From: a virus
Virus record (IMG/VR): IMGVR_UViG_3300042141_000130
Coordinates: 1 to 25,882 of that record
DNA length: 25,882 bases
Reading direction: 5' to 3' (one strand)
Part shown: piece by piece, positions 6,583 through 13,917 of the stretch
How the letters are laid out: each line of letters begins with the position of its first letter
How positions within the stretch are numbered: the first letter of the stretch is position 1
Made by a program: the position numbers and the translations under genes
The notes under the pieces: generated by a model
Databases searched by the model: none
The model's input: the letters and a program-made list of their open reading frames with translations, nothing else
What the model was told of the DNA's origin: nothing

Positions 6583-8601
6583 GTGAAGTTTAAATTTCGC
6601 CCACTGCAACTGCTCCCATTGTTTATTTGGTTACTTCCTTTTTTTGCACAAACAGCATTTGCCGACACCCAACCAGGTTTGACATATACGGTTTGGGATA
6701 ACCGCACCGGACAGAACAACCAGTACAACGTAAGTCCGCCACTCCCACCAACCACACCGATCATCGCAACAGGTGTCGCACCACGCATTGAATATCAGTT
6801 TGGTGGCGGTCCGATCTTCGGCACAAACATATCCGAGGATGTCGTCGTCAAGTTTGAAGGCTGGATTGATCCACCAACCGACCAGATGTACTACTTGTGT
6901 GTCGCTTCGGATGACGGCGCGAAGATGTATTTAGACGGCGTGAATGTCATCAATGATTGGTATGACCGTGGCGGCGGATGCGGGCAGACAGCCGATGTTG
7001 ACTTCTCAAACGGTCAACCCAAACAAATGACAGTTTGGTATTACGAAAATGGTGGCGGTGCGCATGTCACACTTCTGTACTACACCGGCAACGGTTGGGC
7101 TGCTGCACCCGACTCGTGGTTTACAATTGACCAACCTGTCGTGACTACGACGACCACTTCCACCACAACCACAACGACGACAACCACCACCACAACATCG
7201 TCAACAACGACCACAACAACCCTGCCACCCACAACAACCACGGATTTGACGACAACAACGTCTTCCACGACAACCACAACTTCTTCAACGACGACGACCT
7301 CGTCAACAACAAGCACCCTGCCAGAAACCACAACCACGACCACAAGTTCATCTACGACAACCCTTCCCACATCAACGACCACAACCAGCGAACCAGTTCA
7401 GACAAGCACAACCACATTAGTTGAAAATACAACGACGTCCACGACCACAACAATTCAACCAGCCCCGACAACAACGCAAGCACCTTATACTCCCCCGCAA
7501 ACCACCACTACTAGTCCCACCATTGAGACTCAACCCGAACCAACCACACCCGTAACCGAAACCACAGTTGCCGAACCCGAAACATCTACAACCTATCCTG
7601 ACGAGCCTTTTCCCAATATTCCTGATCCAACTTCTGACGAGACTGTTCCCGATGAAACAGAGCAGCCAACAGACACAGAAATGCCACAGGAAGATACAGC
7701 AGAAACAGAGCAAGAACAAGTAGAGGATTCATTAGATGATTATACCCTCCCAGAAGACGGTGAGGCAATCATTGCAGAAGAACTGGATAGCATTATTGAT
7801 GAAGTATTTACTGAGGATGTTTCGGCAGATGTATTTGTAGAAACACTTACCACCTTGCTTGATGCTGAACTTACAGATGAGCAATTAACTGAAGTTCTAG
7901 ATTCTGCTTTTTCTGAAGAAGCCTCGGTTGAAAACATGGTTTCAGCATTGGATGAGATTCTTGACGGCCCGATAGATGCAGAAGATTTGGAAAAGGTAAT
8001 GGACGCAGTTTTTGACGGCGACCTGTCTGACGATGAAACAATTGCTCTTGCCGAAGAGGTGCTAAAAGGTGAATTGACTGCCGATGAGTTTGCCACTGTA
8101 ATTGACGCAATTTTTGACGAGAAAGTAACTGACAAAGTTCTGATTGAAACATTTACTGCTGTTTTGAAGACTGAGCTTGACAACGAGAAATTTGAAGAAA
8201 TAGTAAATGTCCTTGAATCAGAAACCATATCCAACGAACAAGTTGCTGAAGTAGTTACTTTGATTGTTGAACAGGAAGGTGGAGTTAATGCAGAACAGGC
8301 AACCGAACTCGCAACAAGTGAAAAAGTGTTGGAAAGCATTGACGGCGAACAAGCAACGAAAGTGTTTGATGCCGTGGTTGCGTCTGAGGTGTCGCCAGAG
8401 GATGGGTTAGCAATTTCAAAAGCCGTGCAAGAAGCGCCTAAAGAAGTTAGAAAAGCATTTGAAAAAGAACTTAATGTTTTTGAAGGTGTATTTGATGTGT
8501 ATGTCCCGATGGGTTCTAGAGTGCCAGTGGGTGATCGCCGTGTCATCGTCGGTGTGGGTGCTGTATTATTAAGTGTCCCAGTTCGCGTGCGAGTTGGGTG
8601 A
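6583..8601 (+). CDS. Exported PA14-domain protein with Thr-rich linker and 17-residue repeats
   Basis: 672 residues with a GTG start directly before a Sec signal peptide (MKFKFRPLQL, a hydrophobic core to about residue 25, likely cut after AQTAFA). Residues 30-183 resemble a PA14/GLEYA-type beta-barrel (VVKFEGWIDPPTD, YYLCVASDDGAKMYLDGVNV, WYDRGGG, MTVWYYENGGGAHVTLLY), a module that often binds carbohydrate. Residues 188-340 are almost pure Thr/Ser/Pro, like surface-protein linkers of Acidimicrobiia. Residues 345-400 are acidic, 409-561 hold nine tandem 17-residue repeats, and the C-terminus ends in a short hydrophobic, Arg-bearing stretch (VIVGVGAVLLSVPVRVRV) that may anchor it in the membrane. 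By hand count GC is about 52% at 6721-7140 and 40% at 7801-8220, suggesting a host-derived front half. It may be a secreted adhesin, superinfection-exclusion or virion protein. Confidence 0.85.
   Translation: MKFKFRPLQLLPLFIWLLPFFAQTAFADTQPGLTYTVWDNRTGQNNQYNVSPPLPPTTPIIATGVAPRIEYQFGGGPIFGTNISEDVVVKFEGWIDPPTDQMYYLCVASDDGAKMYLDGVNVINDWYDRGGGCGQTADVDFSNGQPKQMTVWYYENGGGAHVTLLYYTGNGWAAAPDSWFTIDQPVVTTTTTSTTTTTTTTTTTTSSTTTTTTLPPTTTTDLTTTTSSTTTTTSSTTTTSSTTSTLPETTTTTTSSSTTTLPTSTTTTSEPVQTSTTTLVENTTTSTTTTIQPAPTTTQAPYTPPQTTTTSPTIETQPEPTTPVTETTVAEPETSTTYPDEPFPNIPDPTSDETVPDETEQPTDTEMPQEDTAETEQEQVEDSLDDYTLPEDGEAIIAEELDSIIDEVFTEDVSADVFVETLTTLLDAELTDEQLTEVLDSAFSEEASVENMVSALDEILDGPIDAEDLEKVMDAVFDGDLSDDETIALAEEVLKGELTADEFATVIDAIFDEKVTDKVLIETFTAVLKTELDNEKFEEIVNVLESETISNEQVAEVVTLIVEQEGGVNAEQATELATSEKVLESIDGEQATKVFDAVVASEVSPEDGLAISKAVQEAPKEVRKAFEKELNVFEGVFDVYVPMGSRVPVGDRRVIVGVGAVLLSVPVRVRVG
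7807..8265 (+). repeat. Nine degenerate tandem 51-bp (17-residue) repeats
   Basis: The protein repeats every 17 residues, with single 16- and 18-residue units near the end. Examples are LDGPIDAEDLEKVMDAV, FDGDLSDDETIALAEEV, LKGELTADEFATVIDAI and FDEKVTDKVLIETFTAV. The consensus is [LF]-[DK]-x-x-[LIV]-[ST]-x-[DE]-x-[LF]-x-x-[VL]-x-x-[AE]-[VIL]. DNA identity between units is low, so the array is old. Each unit looks like one amphipathic helix and a turn. Confidence 0.8.
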
Positions 8602-8673
8602 GGTTAACCAGTTAAAATCGCATTAGAGGCCCCTAGGAGGCCATTACAGGCGACAAAATACCACATGGGCTAC

Positions 8674-8693
8674 TTGATAGCGGACTTTATCAA
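8674..8693. other. Non-coding gap 8602-8714 with a short dyad
   Basis: The 113 bases between the exported protein and the small membrane gene hold no open frame I would call. They contain the dyad TTGATA-8 bases-TATCAA (8674-8693) and the palindrome GGTTAACC (8602-8609). No U-tract follows, so this is not a clear terminator; an operator or a chance match is equally possible. Confidence 0.3.
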
Positions 8694-8714
8694 AACAAGC
8701 GTATATGGAGTTTT

Positions 8715-8879
8715 ATGGAAAATCTTAAAAAAGAGTTAAAAGGTCTTATTTGGACTTTAGCCGGAACTGGGTTGGTGTTAATCACCCTATCTGGAAGTAC
8801 TCGTACAACTGGTATTTGGATCAGCATTGCTGCTATAGTTCTTTCGCTAGGAAGTGCGTATTTATCTAAAGACGAATAG
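8715..8879 (+). CDS. Tiny two-helix membrane protein
   Basis: 54 residues, beginning MENLKKELKGLIWTLAG and ending in the charged tail SKDE. Two hydrophobic segments (about residues 12-28 and 33-50) are separated by a short polar turn (SGSTRTTG). GGAG (8707-8710) lies four bases before the ATG, a slightly short but usable spacing. Size and layout fit a small holin, antiholin or other phage membrane protein, but the position between an exported protein and a glycosyltransferase, far from the endolysin, does not point to lysis. It may assist the neighbouring surface-related genes. Function not recognised. Confidence 0.65.
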   Translation: MENLKKELKGLIWTLAGTGLVLITLSGSTRTTGIWISIAAIVLSLGSAYLSKDE

Positions 8880-8885
8880 GGATGC

Positions 8886-9968
8886 ATGAGACGGAACACA
8901 ATAGGGTTTTTAACACACGACTGGGCATACGGAACAAAACCATTACAACCTAACGGGTGCGCTTGGTACAGATGTTTATTGCCAATGCGAGAGCTAGAAA
9001 AGCACAATTGGCGAGTGGGCATTGGCATGCCACAATTTAACAAAGAACATGGTTTTGGAATGATCTTAAAAGAGAACCAAGCCGTGCATGGTTGGGATGT
9101 ATTGGTGTTTAAACTTCTCATGAGAAAAGAAGTGGCATCAGCAATGCCGATTGCTAAAGCCCTTGGTCAAAAGATAGTTGTGGACATTGATGACTTTTTT
9201 GACGGTCTGGATGAGACTAATCAAGCTTATGCTGTTACTGACCCAAAGAGAAATTTAGACAACAATCGGGAGCATTACAACTCTATTATTGCTCAAGCCG
9301 ATGCCATAATAACATCAACACCGTTTCTATACGACTATTACAAAACAAAATACAAGAATGTTTATCTTGTACGAAATGGTATTGACTTACCTCGTTGGGT
9401 ACGCAGAAAAGACAGGGCAGTCAGTAGACCCACCATTGGTTGGGTAGGTGCAACTCCATGGAGGTCTAGAGACCTAGAAACATTGTCTTCATGGATTGGT
9501 CCGTTCATAAAGAAAAATAATTTGTTGTTTCATCACTCTGGGCATACTGCAAATTCACCTTTGGCTAGAGAACAATTAAAGATAGATAAACAACGATGCA
9601 CATCTACTCCGTTGTGTCCAATCAACGAATACCCTAAATTGTTTAGCAAGATAGACATTGGGATTGTCCCTCTTAACGATTTACCTTTTAACCATGCCAA
9701 GTCCTACATCAAAGGGCTTGAGTATGCTGCCGCTGGCGTTCCTTTTGTGTCTTCATATTCTCCCGAATATGAGTATTTAGCAAATGCTGGAATTGGTAGA
9801 GTGGCTCGCAACGCTGCAGAATGGCAATATCATTTAAGCGAGTTGATAAACCCTCAACTGCGTAAGGATGAGGCCGAAGTCAATTACGAAATATTAAAAG
9901 AAAAGTTTACAATGACCCAAACTGGCGCTGATTGGAATGATGTAATGCTTCAAATACTGAAGTTATAG
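8886..9968 (+). CDS. Glycosyltransferase, GT-B fold (GT4-like)
   Basis: 360 residues. The N-terminal half has a Rossmann-like start (NTIGFLTHDWAYG) and VVDIDDFFDGLDE. The C-terminal half begins at about residue 183 with TIGWVGATPW, the usual second-domain entry of GT-B enzymes, and carries the nucleotide-sugar signature KGLEYAAAGVPFVSS around E279. This matches GT4/Glycos_transf_1 proteins that move a sugar from an NDP-sugar to an acceptor. Phage versions may modify the host surface, virion proteins or DNA; neither donor nor acceptor can be told. The ATG at 8886 lies 6 bases after the previous stop, with TAGGGA overlapping that stop as a weak ribosome binding site. Confidence 0.88.
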   Translation: MRRNTIGFLTHDWAYGTKPLQPNGCAWYRCLLPMRELEKHNWRVGIGMPQFNKEHGFGMILKENQAVHGWDVLVFKLLMRKEVASAMPIAKALGQKIVVDIDDFFDGLDETNQAYAVTDPKRNLDNNREHYNSIIAQADAIITSTPFLYDYYKTKYKNVYLVRNGIDLPRWVRRKDRAVSRPTIGWVGATPWRSRDLETLSSWIGPFIKKNNLLFHHSGHTANSPLAREQLKIDKQRCTSTPLCPINEYPKLFSKIDIGIVPLNDLPFNHAKSYIKGLEYAAAGVPFVSSYSPEYEYLANAGIGRVARNAAEWQYHLSELINPQLRKDEAEVNYEILKEKFTMTQTGADWNDVMLQILKL

Positions 9969-9975
9969 ACTGTTC

Positions 9976-9981
9976 TATAAT
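9976..9981 (+). promoter_or_regulatory. Possible -10 element (TATAAT) for a leaderless gene
   Basis: A perfect TATAAT ends six bases before the ATG at 9988. The AGGAG that follows lies only one base from the ATG, too close for a normal Shine-Dalgarno contact. A leaderless transcript starting at the ATG would explain both. No strong -35 element is seen 17 bases upstream (AATACT). Confidence 0.42.
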
Positions 9982-9987
9982 AGGAGC

Positions 9988-10575
9988 ATGGCTAGACGCA
10001 GAGGCATTAATACAGAAGCAATGGCGCGTATTCGTCGTGCATTATCTGATGCCAAAGACTCTTTTGCGTTATCTTCAGACGAAGCTAAAGAAGCGTTGTT
10101 TTACGCTGAAGAACGTTTTGACCCATGGGTAGCAGCTACACAAGGCGCGGATAATGAAGACCCCAGTCAATTGGGAGAACGAACAAATGGTCAGGACAGC
10201 ACACGCTTATTGTCTGCTCAATACTTTTTTAACAAAGAAACCTTAATTGGGGATATTTATTTAAAATTTAGAGGACAAAAAAACAGAAGAAATGGACCGT
10301 ACTATGTGTTTAACAATGTTCCAGCATTTGTTGCAAAACGCTATATGACCGCGTTGTCCAAAGGCAAAACATTTAATACGATGGGGCTATCTGGAGGGTA
10401 CACACGAGACACTACTAAGTTTTCTTTAGAACCAGCAACGCCGTTTGGTGCAAAAATTCAAAAAGGCAATTACGGAAACGTTCCTCCTATTCCGGGTGTT
10501 CCTAGAACCCAACCTCTTTCAGAAGGTGCTTACGAATCGGGACTTGGTATACAACAACAATCGGACAATACTTAA
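9988..10575 (+). CDS. KTSC-domain-like protein
   Basis: 195 residues. The centre (about residues 90-130) reads IYLKFRGQKN, then YYVFNNVPAFVAKRYMTALS, then KGKTFNTMG. This fits the KTSC pattern, in which a short beta-hairpin Y-x-Y-x-x-V-P is followed by a helix and S-x-G-x-x-F-N. KTSC modules are small, sometimes nucleic-acid-associated domains of unclear function, frequent in phages. The N-terminus is Arg-rich (MARRRGINTEAMARIRR), giving a basic start that could touch DNA; the C-terminus is Gly/Pro-rich and probably disordered. It opens the run of small genes leading to TerL, so a packaging-related or small-terminase role is possible, but no HTH is seen. Confidence 0.7.
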   Translation: MARRRGINTEAMARIRRALSDAKDSFALSSDEAKEALFYAEERFDPWVAATQGADNEDPSQLGERTNGQDSTRLLSAQYFFNKETLIGDIYLKFRGQKNRRNGPYYVFNNVPAFVAKRYMTALSKGKTFNTMGLSGGYTRDTTKFSLEPATPFGAKIQKGNYGNVPPIPGVPRTQPLSEGAYESGLGIQQQSDNT

Positions 10576-10601
10576 ACTAAATTTTCGCTAGGATACACAA
10601 C

Positions 10602-10877
10602 ATGTCTATCAACACGGTTCACGGGTTTTGGTTTGTCTATTGGATAATTCGGGATACTGCAAGTAAAACCACGCCAAGAATGGCTGTAGGTTGGCTTCGT
10701 GAATTGGGCGGATATTGGCGCGTTGGTAAAGGCATTCAAATCAAAACAGGGAAGTACATTACACAAGTTGGCGTTTGTAGAAAACGTGAGTTTACAAATG
10801 AAGAAGAAGGGACATTAAACGTTCTTGAGGGTAGGATGATGACAACACCCACTAGTGAGATTGGAGATTGGCGTTGA
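10602..10877 (+). CDS. Small hypothetical protein
   Basis: 91 residues. The sequence is Trp- and basic-rich at the front (GFWFVYWIIRD, MAVGWLRELGGYWRVGKG) with no hydrophobic stretch long enough to span a membrane. No Shine-Dalgarno sequence precedes the ATG, but TAGGAT (10589-10594) ends seven bases upstream, resembling the -10 spacing seen before other genes here. It overlaps the next gene by four bases (TTGA). No family recognised; the position just upstream of TerL suggests an accessory gene. Confidence 0.6.
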   Translation: MSINTVHGFWFVYWIIRDTASKTTPRMAVGWLRELGGYWRVGKGIQIKTGKYITQVGVCRKREFTNEEEGTLNVLEGRMMTTPTSEIGDWR

Positions 10878-11122
10878 GATTGTTTAAAACTGAAAAGTTG
10901 TTGACTGAAGAGAAAGAAAGAACTCGTGCACAAATTCGTGCGGAAAGATTGGATACTTCATCTTTGTACACATGGATGGATAATTCCATAATGTCCTTGG
11001 GTGCTTCTTTTGATAATTGGCGTTTTAAAGATGCGCCATCAACGGAAGTTTCTTCATGCATAGAAGCAATTGCTGTGGTATGGTCGGAAATTGAAAAGAG
11101 GAAAAATGGACGAAACATGTAG
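10874..11122 (+). CDS. Small hypothetical protein, helical
   Basis: 82 residues from a TTG start. TTG at 10874 was chosen over TTG at 10868 because GGAG (10863-10866) then stands at a normal seven-base spacing and the start overlaps the previous stop (TTGA). The N-terminal half is strongly charged and probably one long helix (EKLLTEEKERTRAQIRAERL), and the rest is mixed (SLYTWMDNSIMSLGASFDNW). No catalytic or metal motifs are seen. It overlaps the next gene by 17 bases, within a run of tightly coupled small genes before TerL. Function not recognised. Confidence 0.62.
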   Translation: MRLFKTEKLLTEEKERTRAQIRAERLDTSSLYTWMDNSIMSLGASFDNWRFKDAPSTEVSSCIEAIAVVWSEIEKRKNGRNM

Positions 11123-11357
11123 ATCACCCGAAGAACTAAAAATGGATAAAGTAGTAGCGATGCTGAGGAAGATGGCAAACGACATTGGATCGTTTCCACG
11201 CAACAACATTATTAAACGAGAGGACTATTGTCTGATTGCTGATGTTGATGACCTTTATAATTTCTTAATTTGCGTTGAAGACCTTTATGAGTACCACAAA
11301 GGATTAGTGCGCCCAACAGAAGTCCACCCTGATCAACTATCATTATTTGAGATGTAG
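11106..11357 (+). CDS. Small hypothetical protein upstream of TerL
   Basis: 83 residues from the ATG at 11106, preferred because AGAGGA (11097-11102) lies just upstream; the frame is open to 11070, but that extension lies within the previous gene and has no ribosome binding site. The protein is acidic and helical (SPEELKMDKVVAMLRKMAND, then DVDDLYNFLICVEDLYEYHK). By position directly before the large terminase it could be the small terminase subunit, but no helix-turn-helix is obvious and it is short for that family. No family recognised. Confidence 0.6.
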   Translation: MDETCRSPEELKMDKVVAMLRKMANDIGSFPRNNIIKREDYCLIADVDDLYNFLICVEDLYEYHKGLVRPTEVHPDQLSLFEM

Positions 11358-11372
11358 TGTATCCTTATATGG

Positions 11373-12929
11373 ATGAGCGAAACACTAACTGACGAACAAT
11401 TACCAGAGGATTTAGTTGAAGAATTAGATGAAACCTCTGCTGAATTTGTAGAGCAACTCGTCACAAAGTTGGTTTTGTTTACAGAACAATTCTGTGACGT
11501 TGAGTTTTTCCCTTATCAAATACCCATTGCTTATCGGGTAATTGAGTCCATAGTGTTGGGAGATGGCGAAGAAATAACATTAATTGCAACTCGCCAAAGT
11601 GGAAAATCAGAAGTAATTTCTAATGTGCTTGCATCCATGATGGTAATACTTCCCAAATTAGCTCCTGTATACCCAACATGGTTATCTAAGTTTAGTAAGG
11701 GTTTTTGGTGCGGTGTATTTGCTCCCGTTGAAGACCAAGCCGATACGGTGTTTAGTCGCATAGTCAATCGTTTGACTTCAGACCACGCTTTGACGTTTTT
11801 ATTAGACCCAGAAATTGATGACACCACTAAAGCTGGTGGCACGCGAGGTAAGGGAAAGATTTTGGCGTTAAAGAACGCTGGGTCACTATGCCGTATGCAA
11901 ACTTGTAACCCTAAAGCCAAGATTGAATCTAAAACTTATCACTTTGTGTTAATTGACGAAGCTCAAGAAGCAGACGAATATGTGATTGCCAAATCAATCA
12001 AACCAATGTTGGCATTTAACAACGGAAGCATCATGTTGACTGGTACTGCTTCGCGCACCAAATCTTACTTTTACAAAATGATTCAATACAACAAGCGACG
12101 TATGACCAGTAGCAAAAAGAGCATGCGAGATTGTCATTTTGAATATGATTGGAAAGTTGCATCCAAGTACAACCAAAATTATTTGAAGTTTATTGCCAAA
12201 GAGAAGCTCCGTATTGGCGAAGATTCTGATGAATTTCAAATGTCGTATTGCAACCGTTGGATGCTTGAAAAAGGTATGTTCGTCACCGAAGAACGCATGG
12301 AGAGGTTGTACGAACCATCTATGCCGTTAGTCAAACAATGGTGGAGAACTCCTGTGGTTGCTGGTATTGACGTTGCTAGATCTAACGACTCTACGGTAGT
12401 AACCGTTGTCTGGGTGGATTGGGATCATCCAGACCCATTTGGTTTTTACGAACATAGAATCCTAAATTGGTTAGAAATTAACGACCAAGAATGGGAAAGT
12501 CAATACTTTCAAATTGTTGATTTTTTGCGCAATTACGAAGTTTGTAAAGTCGCCGTAGACGCCCAAGGTGTTGGTGGTGCGGTTGCCGAACGTCTTCAAA
12601 TCCTACTACCCCATATAGAAATAACGGCTACCTCATCTGATTCAAAAAGCCAAAATGAAAGATGGGTACATTTAACAGAATTAATACAAAGAGAACAACT
12701 TATTATTCCAGGGCATTCAAAAGCTCGTCGTACTAAAATGTGGAAAAGATTTAATCAACAAATGAACGATTTAGAGAAAGTTTATAAAGGTCCATATATG
12801 TTGGCGGAAGCTCCTGACGAAAAAGGAGCGTTTGACGATTACCCAGATTCCCTTGCTCTGGCGTGTTCTAACACTATTCATGACACCATGCCTACAATCC
12901 AAGTTGGGGAAAACCCGTTCTTTAAATAA
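11373..12929 (+). CDS. terL: Terminase large subunit (DNA-packaging ATPase/nuclease)
   Basis: 518 residues, a usual TerL length. ATPase domain: Walker A-like TRQSGKS (residues 73-79), Walker B with catalytic glutamate VLIDEAQ (192-198; D195, E196) and coupling motif TGTAS (223-227). RNase H-like nuclease domain: D333 in GIDVARS, D396 in VAVDAQG, and D489/D492 in FDDYPDSLAL. Together these show a complete packaging motor that pumps DNA through the portal and cuts concatemers. The start at 11373 has no Shine-Dalgarno sequence; TATCCT (11360-11365) ends seven bases before it, so leaderless translation is possible. The small subunit is not clearly identified; candidates are the upstream genes or the HTH-like gene at 16400. 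Confidence 0.96.
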   Translation: MSETLTDEQLPEDLVEELDETSAEFVEQLVTKLVLFTEQFCDVEFFPYQIPIAYRVIESIVLGDGEEITLIATRQSGKSEVISNVLASMMVILPKLAPVYPTWLSKFSKGFWCGVFAPVEDQADTVFSRIVNRLTSDHALTFLLDPEIDDTTKAGGTRGKGKILALKNAGSLCRMQTCNPKAKIESKTYHFVLIDEAQEADEYVIAKSIKPMLAFNNGSIMLTGTASRTKSYFYKMIQYNKRRMTSSKKSMRDCHFEYDWKVASKYNQNYLKFIAKEKLRIGEDSDEFQMSYCNRWMLEKGMFVTEERMERLYEPSMPLVKQWWRTPVVAGIDVARSNDSTVVTVVWVDWDHPDPFGFYEHRILNWLEINDQEWESQYFQIVDFLRNYEVCKVAVDAQGVGGAVAERLQILLPHIEITATSSDSKSQNERWVHLTELIQREQLIIPGHSKARRTKMWKRFNQQMNDLEKVYKGPYMLAEAPDEKGAFDDYPDSLALACSNTIHDTMPTIQVGENPFFK

Positions 12930-12969
12930 TGGTATTCTTTAATATCCGATTAACTCTAAGGAGTGACAC

Positions 12970-13377
12970 ATGACAGTATCACCAGCACCTATGTTCCCAG
13001 AAACGGGTCGTAACGAAATTATGTTTGAAGGCGAGTACGCCCCAAGCATTCCAGGCAACAAGGGTCCGCTTCGCTTTGAAGAAGGCGTTGCTACAGACAC
13101 TGACGTTCCAAACGACTTTGCTAAAGGCGCATATGAGGACACTGCTCCATCGCCAATGCGAATGAACCAAAATAACCCAGAGATGTTCTACAAGCATGCC
13201 GCAGACACTATGCGCGAGCGTGCGCACGTAGGTTCAGCCTCATGGGTTGAAGCACCATCAGTGCTTAGCGAATTTGTGGAAGGTGCCATGTCTGGCGACG
13301 ACATGCCGAAGTGGGAGTACTCCTACAACAGCGGTGGTCACATGAACCGTCCAAACGTAACTGTTGTTAGCGACTAA
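12970..13377 (+). CDS. Hypothetical protein with strong expression signals
   Basis: 135 residues behind a strong Shine-Dalgarno sequence (AAGGAGTG, 12958-12965) in a 40-base gap after TerL. The sequence is low in hydrophobic residues and rich in Pro, Met, Asn and Glu (MTVSPAPMFPETGRNEIMFE, ending NSGGHMNRPNVTVVSD), so it is probably extended or partly disordered. Codon choice (frequent CGC, GGC, GAC) is closer to the major capsid gene than to most neighbours, hinting at high expression, for example as an abundant virion or DNA-packing accessory protein. That is an inference; no family is recognised. Confidence 0.7.
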   Translation: MTVSPAPMFPETGRNEIMFEGEYAPSIPGNKGPLRFEEGVATDTDVPNDFAKGAYEDTAPSPMRMNQNNPEMFYKHAADTMRERAHVGSASWVEAPSVLSEFVEGAMSGDDMPKWEYSYNSGGHMNRPNVTVVSD

Positions 13378-13379
13378 CA

Positions 13380-13913
13380 ATGGAAGGCGGAACAGCTTCC
13401 GCATCTGAGTCCGGCGGTCTTGAATCTGGAGACAGCGGTCTCACAGGAACGCAAGAGCTATCTGAAAGTATTGCGCAAACCTACGGGCTAAGTCCTGTAG
13501 GTGCGTTTAGTCCACGAGGTTACAAGAGCAGAAAAGGTATATTTCAAACTATTGTTTTGCGCACCCCACCAGCAGCTGCTGAATTAAGAGAACGACGACA
13601 CCCGTTTGTTCTTAACTCGTATTTAAAAAATACATTGGGAGTTTCTGTTTATCAACCAACGGGTTACGCCATGCCAAAGAACTTAGCAGGTTCTGGTTTG
13701 CAACCAACTGCTCTTTCCAACCAACAGTTCTCAGAAGAACCTGCGGACCCAGTTGACTCTGCGTTTGGAACACAATCTCCGCATCTAGATGCTGGTGTTC
13801 GTGATGTTGAGAGGCCAGAGGAAGAGGGACGCTTGAGCAAAGAAACAGATCTTCGTAGGCGTGCATTGCACGTTGAAAAAGGTCGCAAAGACAAATACGA
13901 CTACGGGAGTTAA
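13380..13913 (+). CDS. Hypothetical protein, low complexity ends
   Basis: 177 residues, starting 2 bases after the preceding stop. The first 35 residues are Gly/Ser/Glu-rich and probably disordered. A central, more folded-looking part follows (KGIFQTIVLRTPPAAAELRE, then FVLNSYLKNTLGVSVYQPTG). The last 50 residues are highly charged (RDVERPEEEGRLSKETDLRR, then EKGRKDKYDYGS). No catalytic motif, cysteine pair or membrane segment is seen. The tight spacing to both neighbours suggests co-expression with the gene at 12970 and the GP88-family gene. Function not recognised. Confidence 0.65.
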   Translation: MEGGTASASESGGLESGDSGLTGTQELSESIAQTYGLSPVGAFSPRGYKSRKGIFQTIVLRTPPAAAELRERRHPFVLNSYLKNTLGVSVYQPTGYAMPKNLAGSGLQPTALSNQQFSEEPADPVDSAFGTQSPHLDAGVRDVERPEEEGRLSKETDLRRRALHVEKGRKDKYDYGS

Positions 13914-13917
13914 CAAC

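Noticed and set aside
7080-7382. Val-rich - strand frames across the Thr linker
   Set aside because: They are complements of ACA/ACC/ACG repeats; composition artefact.
7740-8546. 268-residue open frame on the - strand opposite the 17-residue repeat region
   Set aside because: It is Ser/Thr-rich, mirrors the acidic GAA/GAT codons of the + strand repeats, and has no motif or ribosome binding site. All convincing genes are on the + strand.
8674-8707. TTGATA ... TATATG as a promoter for the small membrane gene
   Set aside because: The spacer is 22 bases, too long for a sigma-70-type promoter.
8602-8714. Possible tRNA or attachment site in the gap
   Set aside because: No T-loop consensus, cloverleaf pairing or repeated core could be found; there is no integrase in the window.
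13861-13917. Longer start for the GP88-family gene
   Set aside because: It overlaps the preceding gene by 53 bases without a ribosome binding site; ATG 13918 has GGGAG at a suitable distance.
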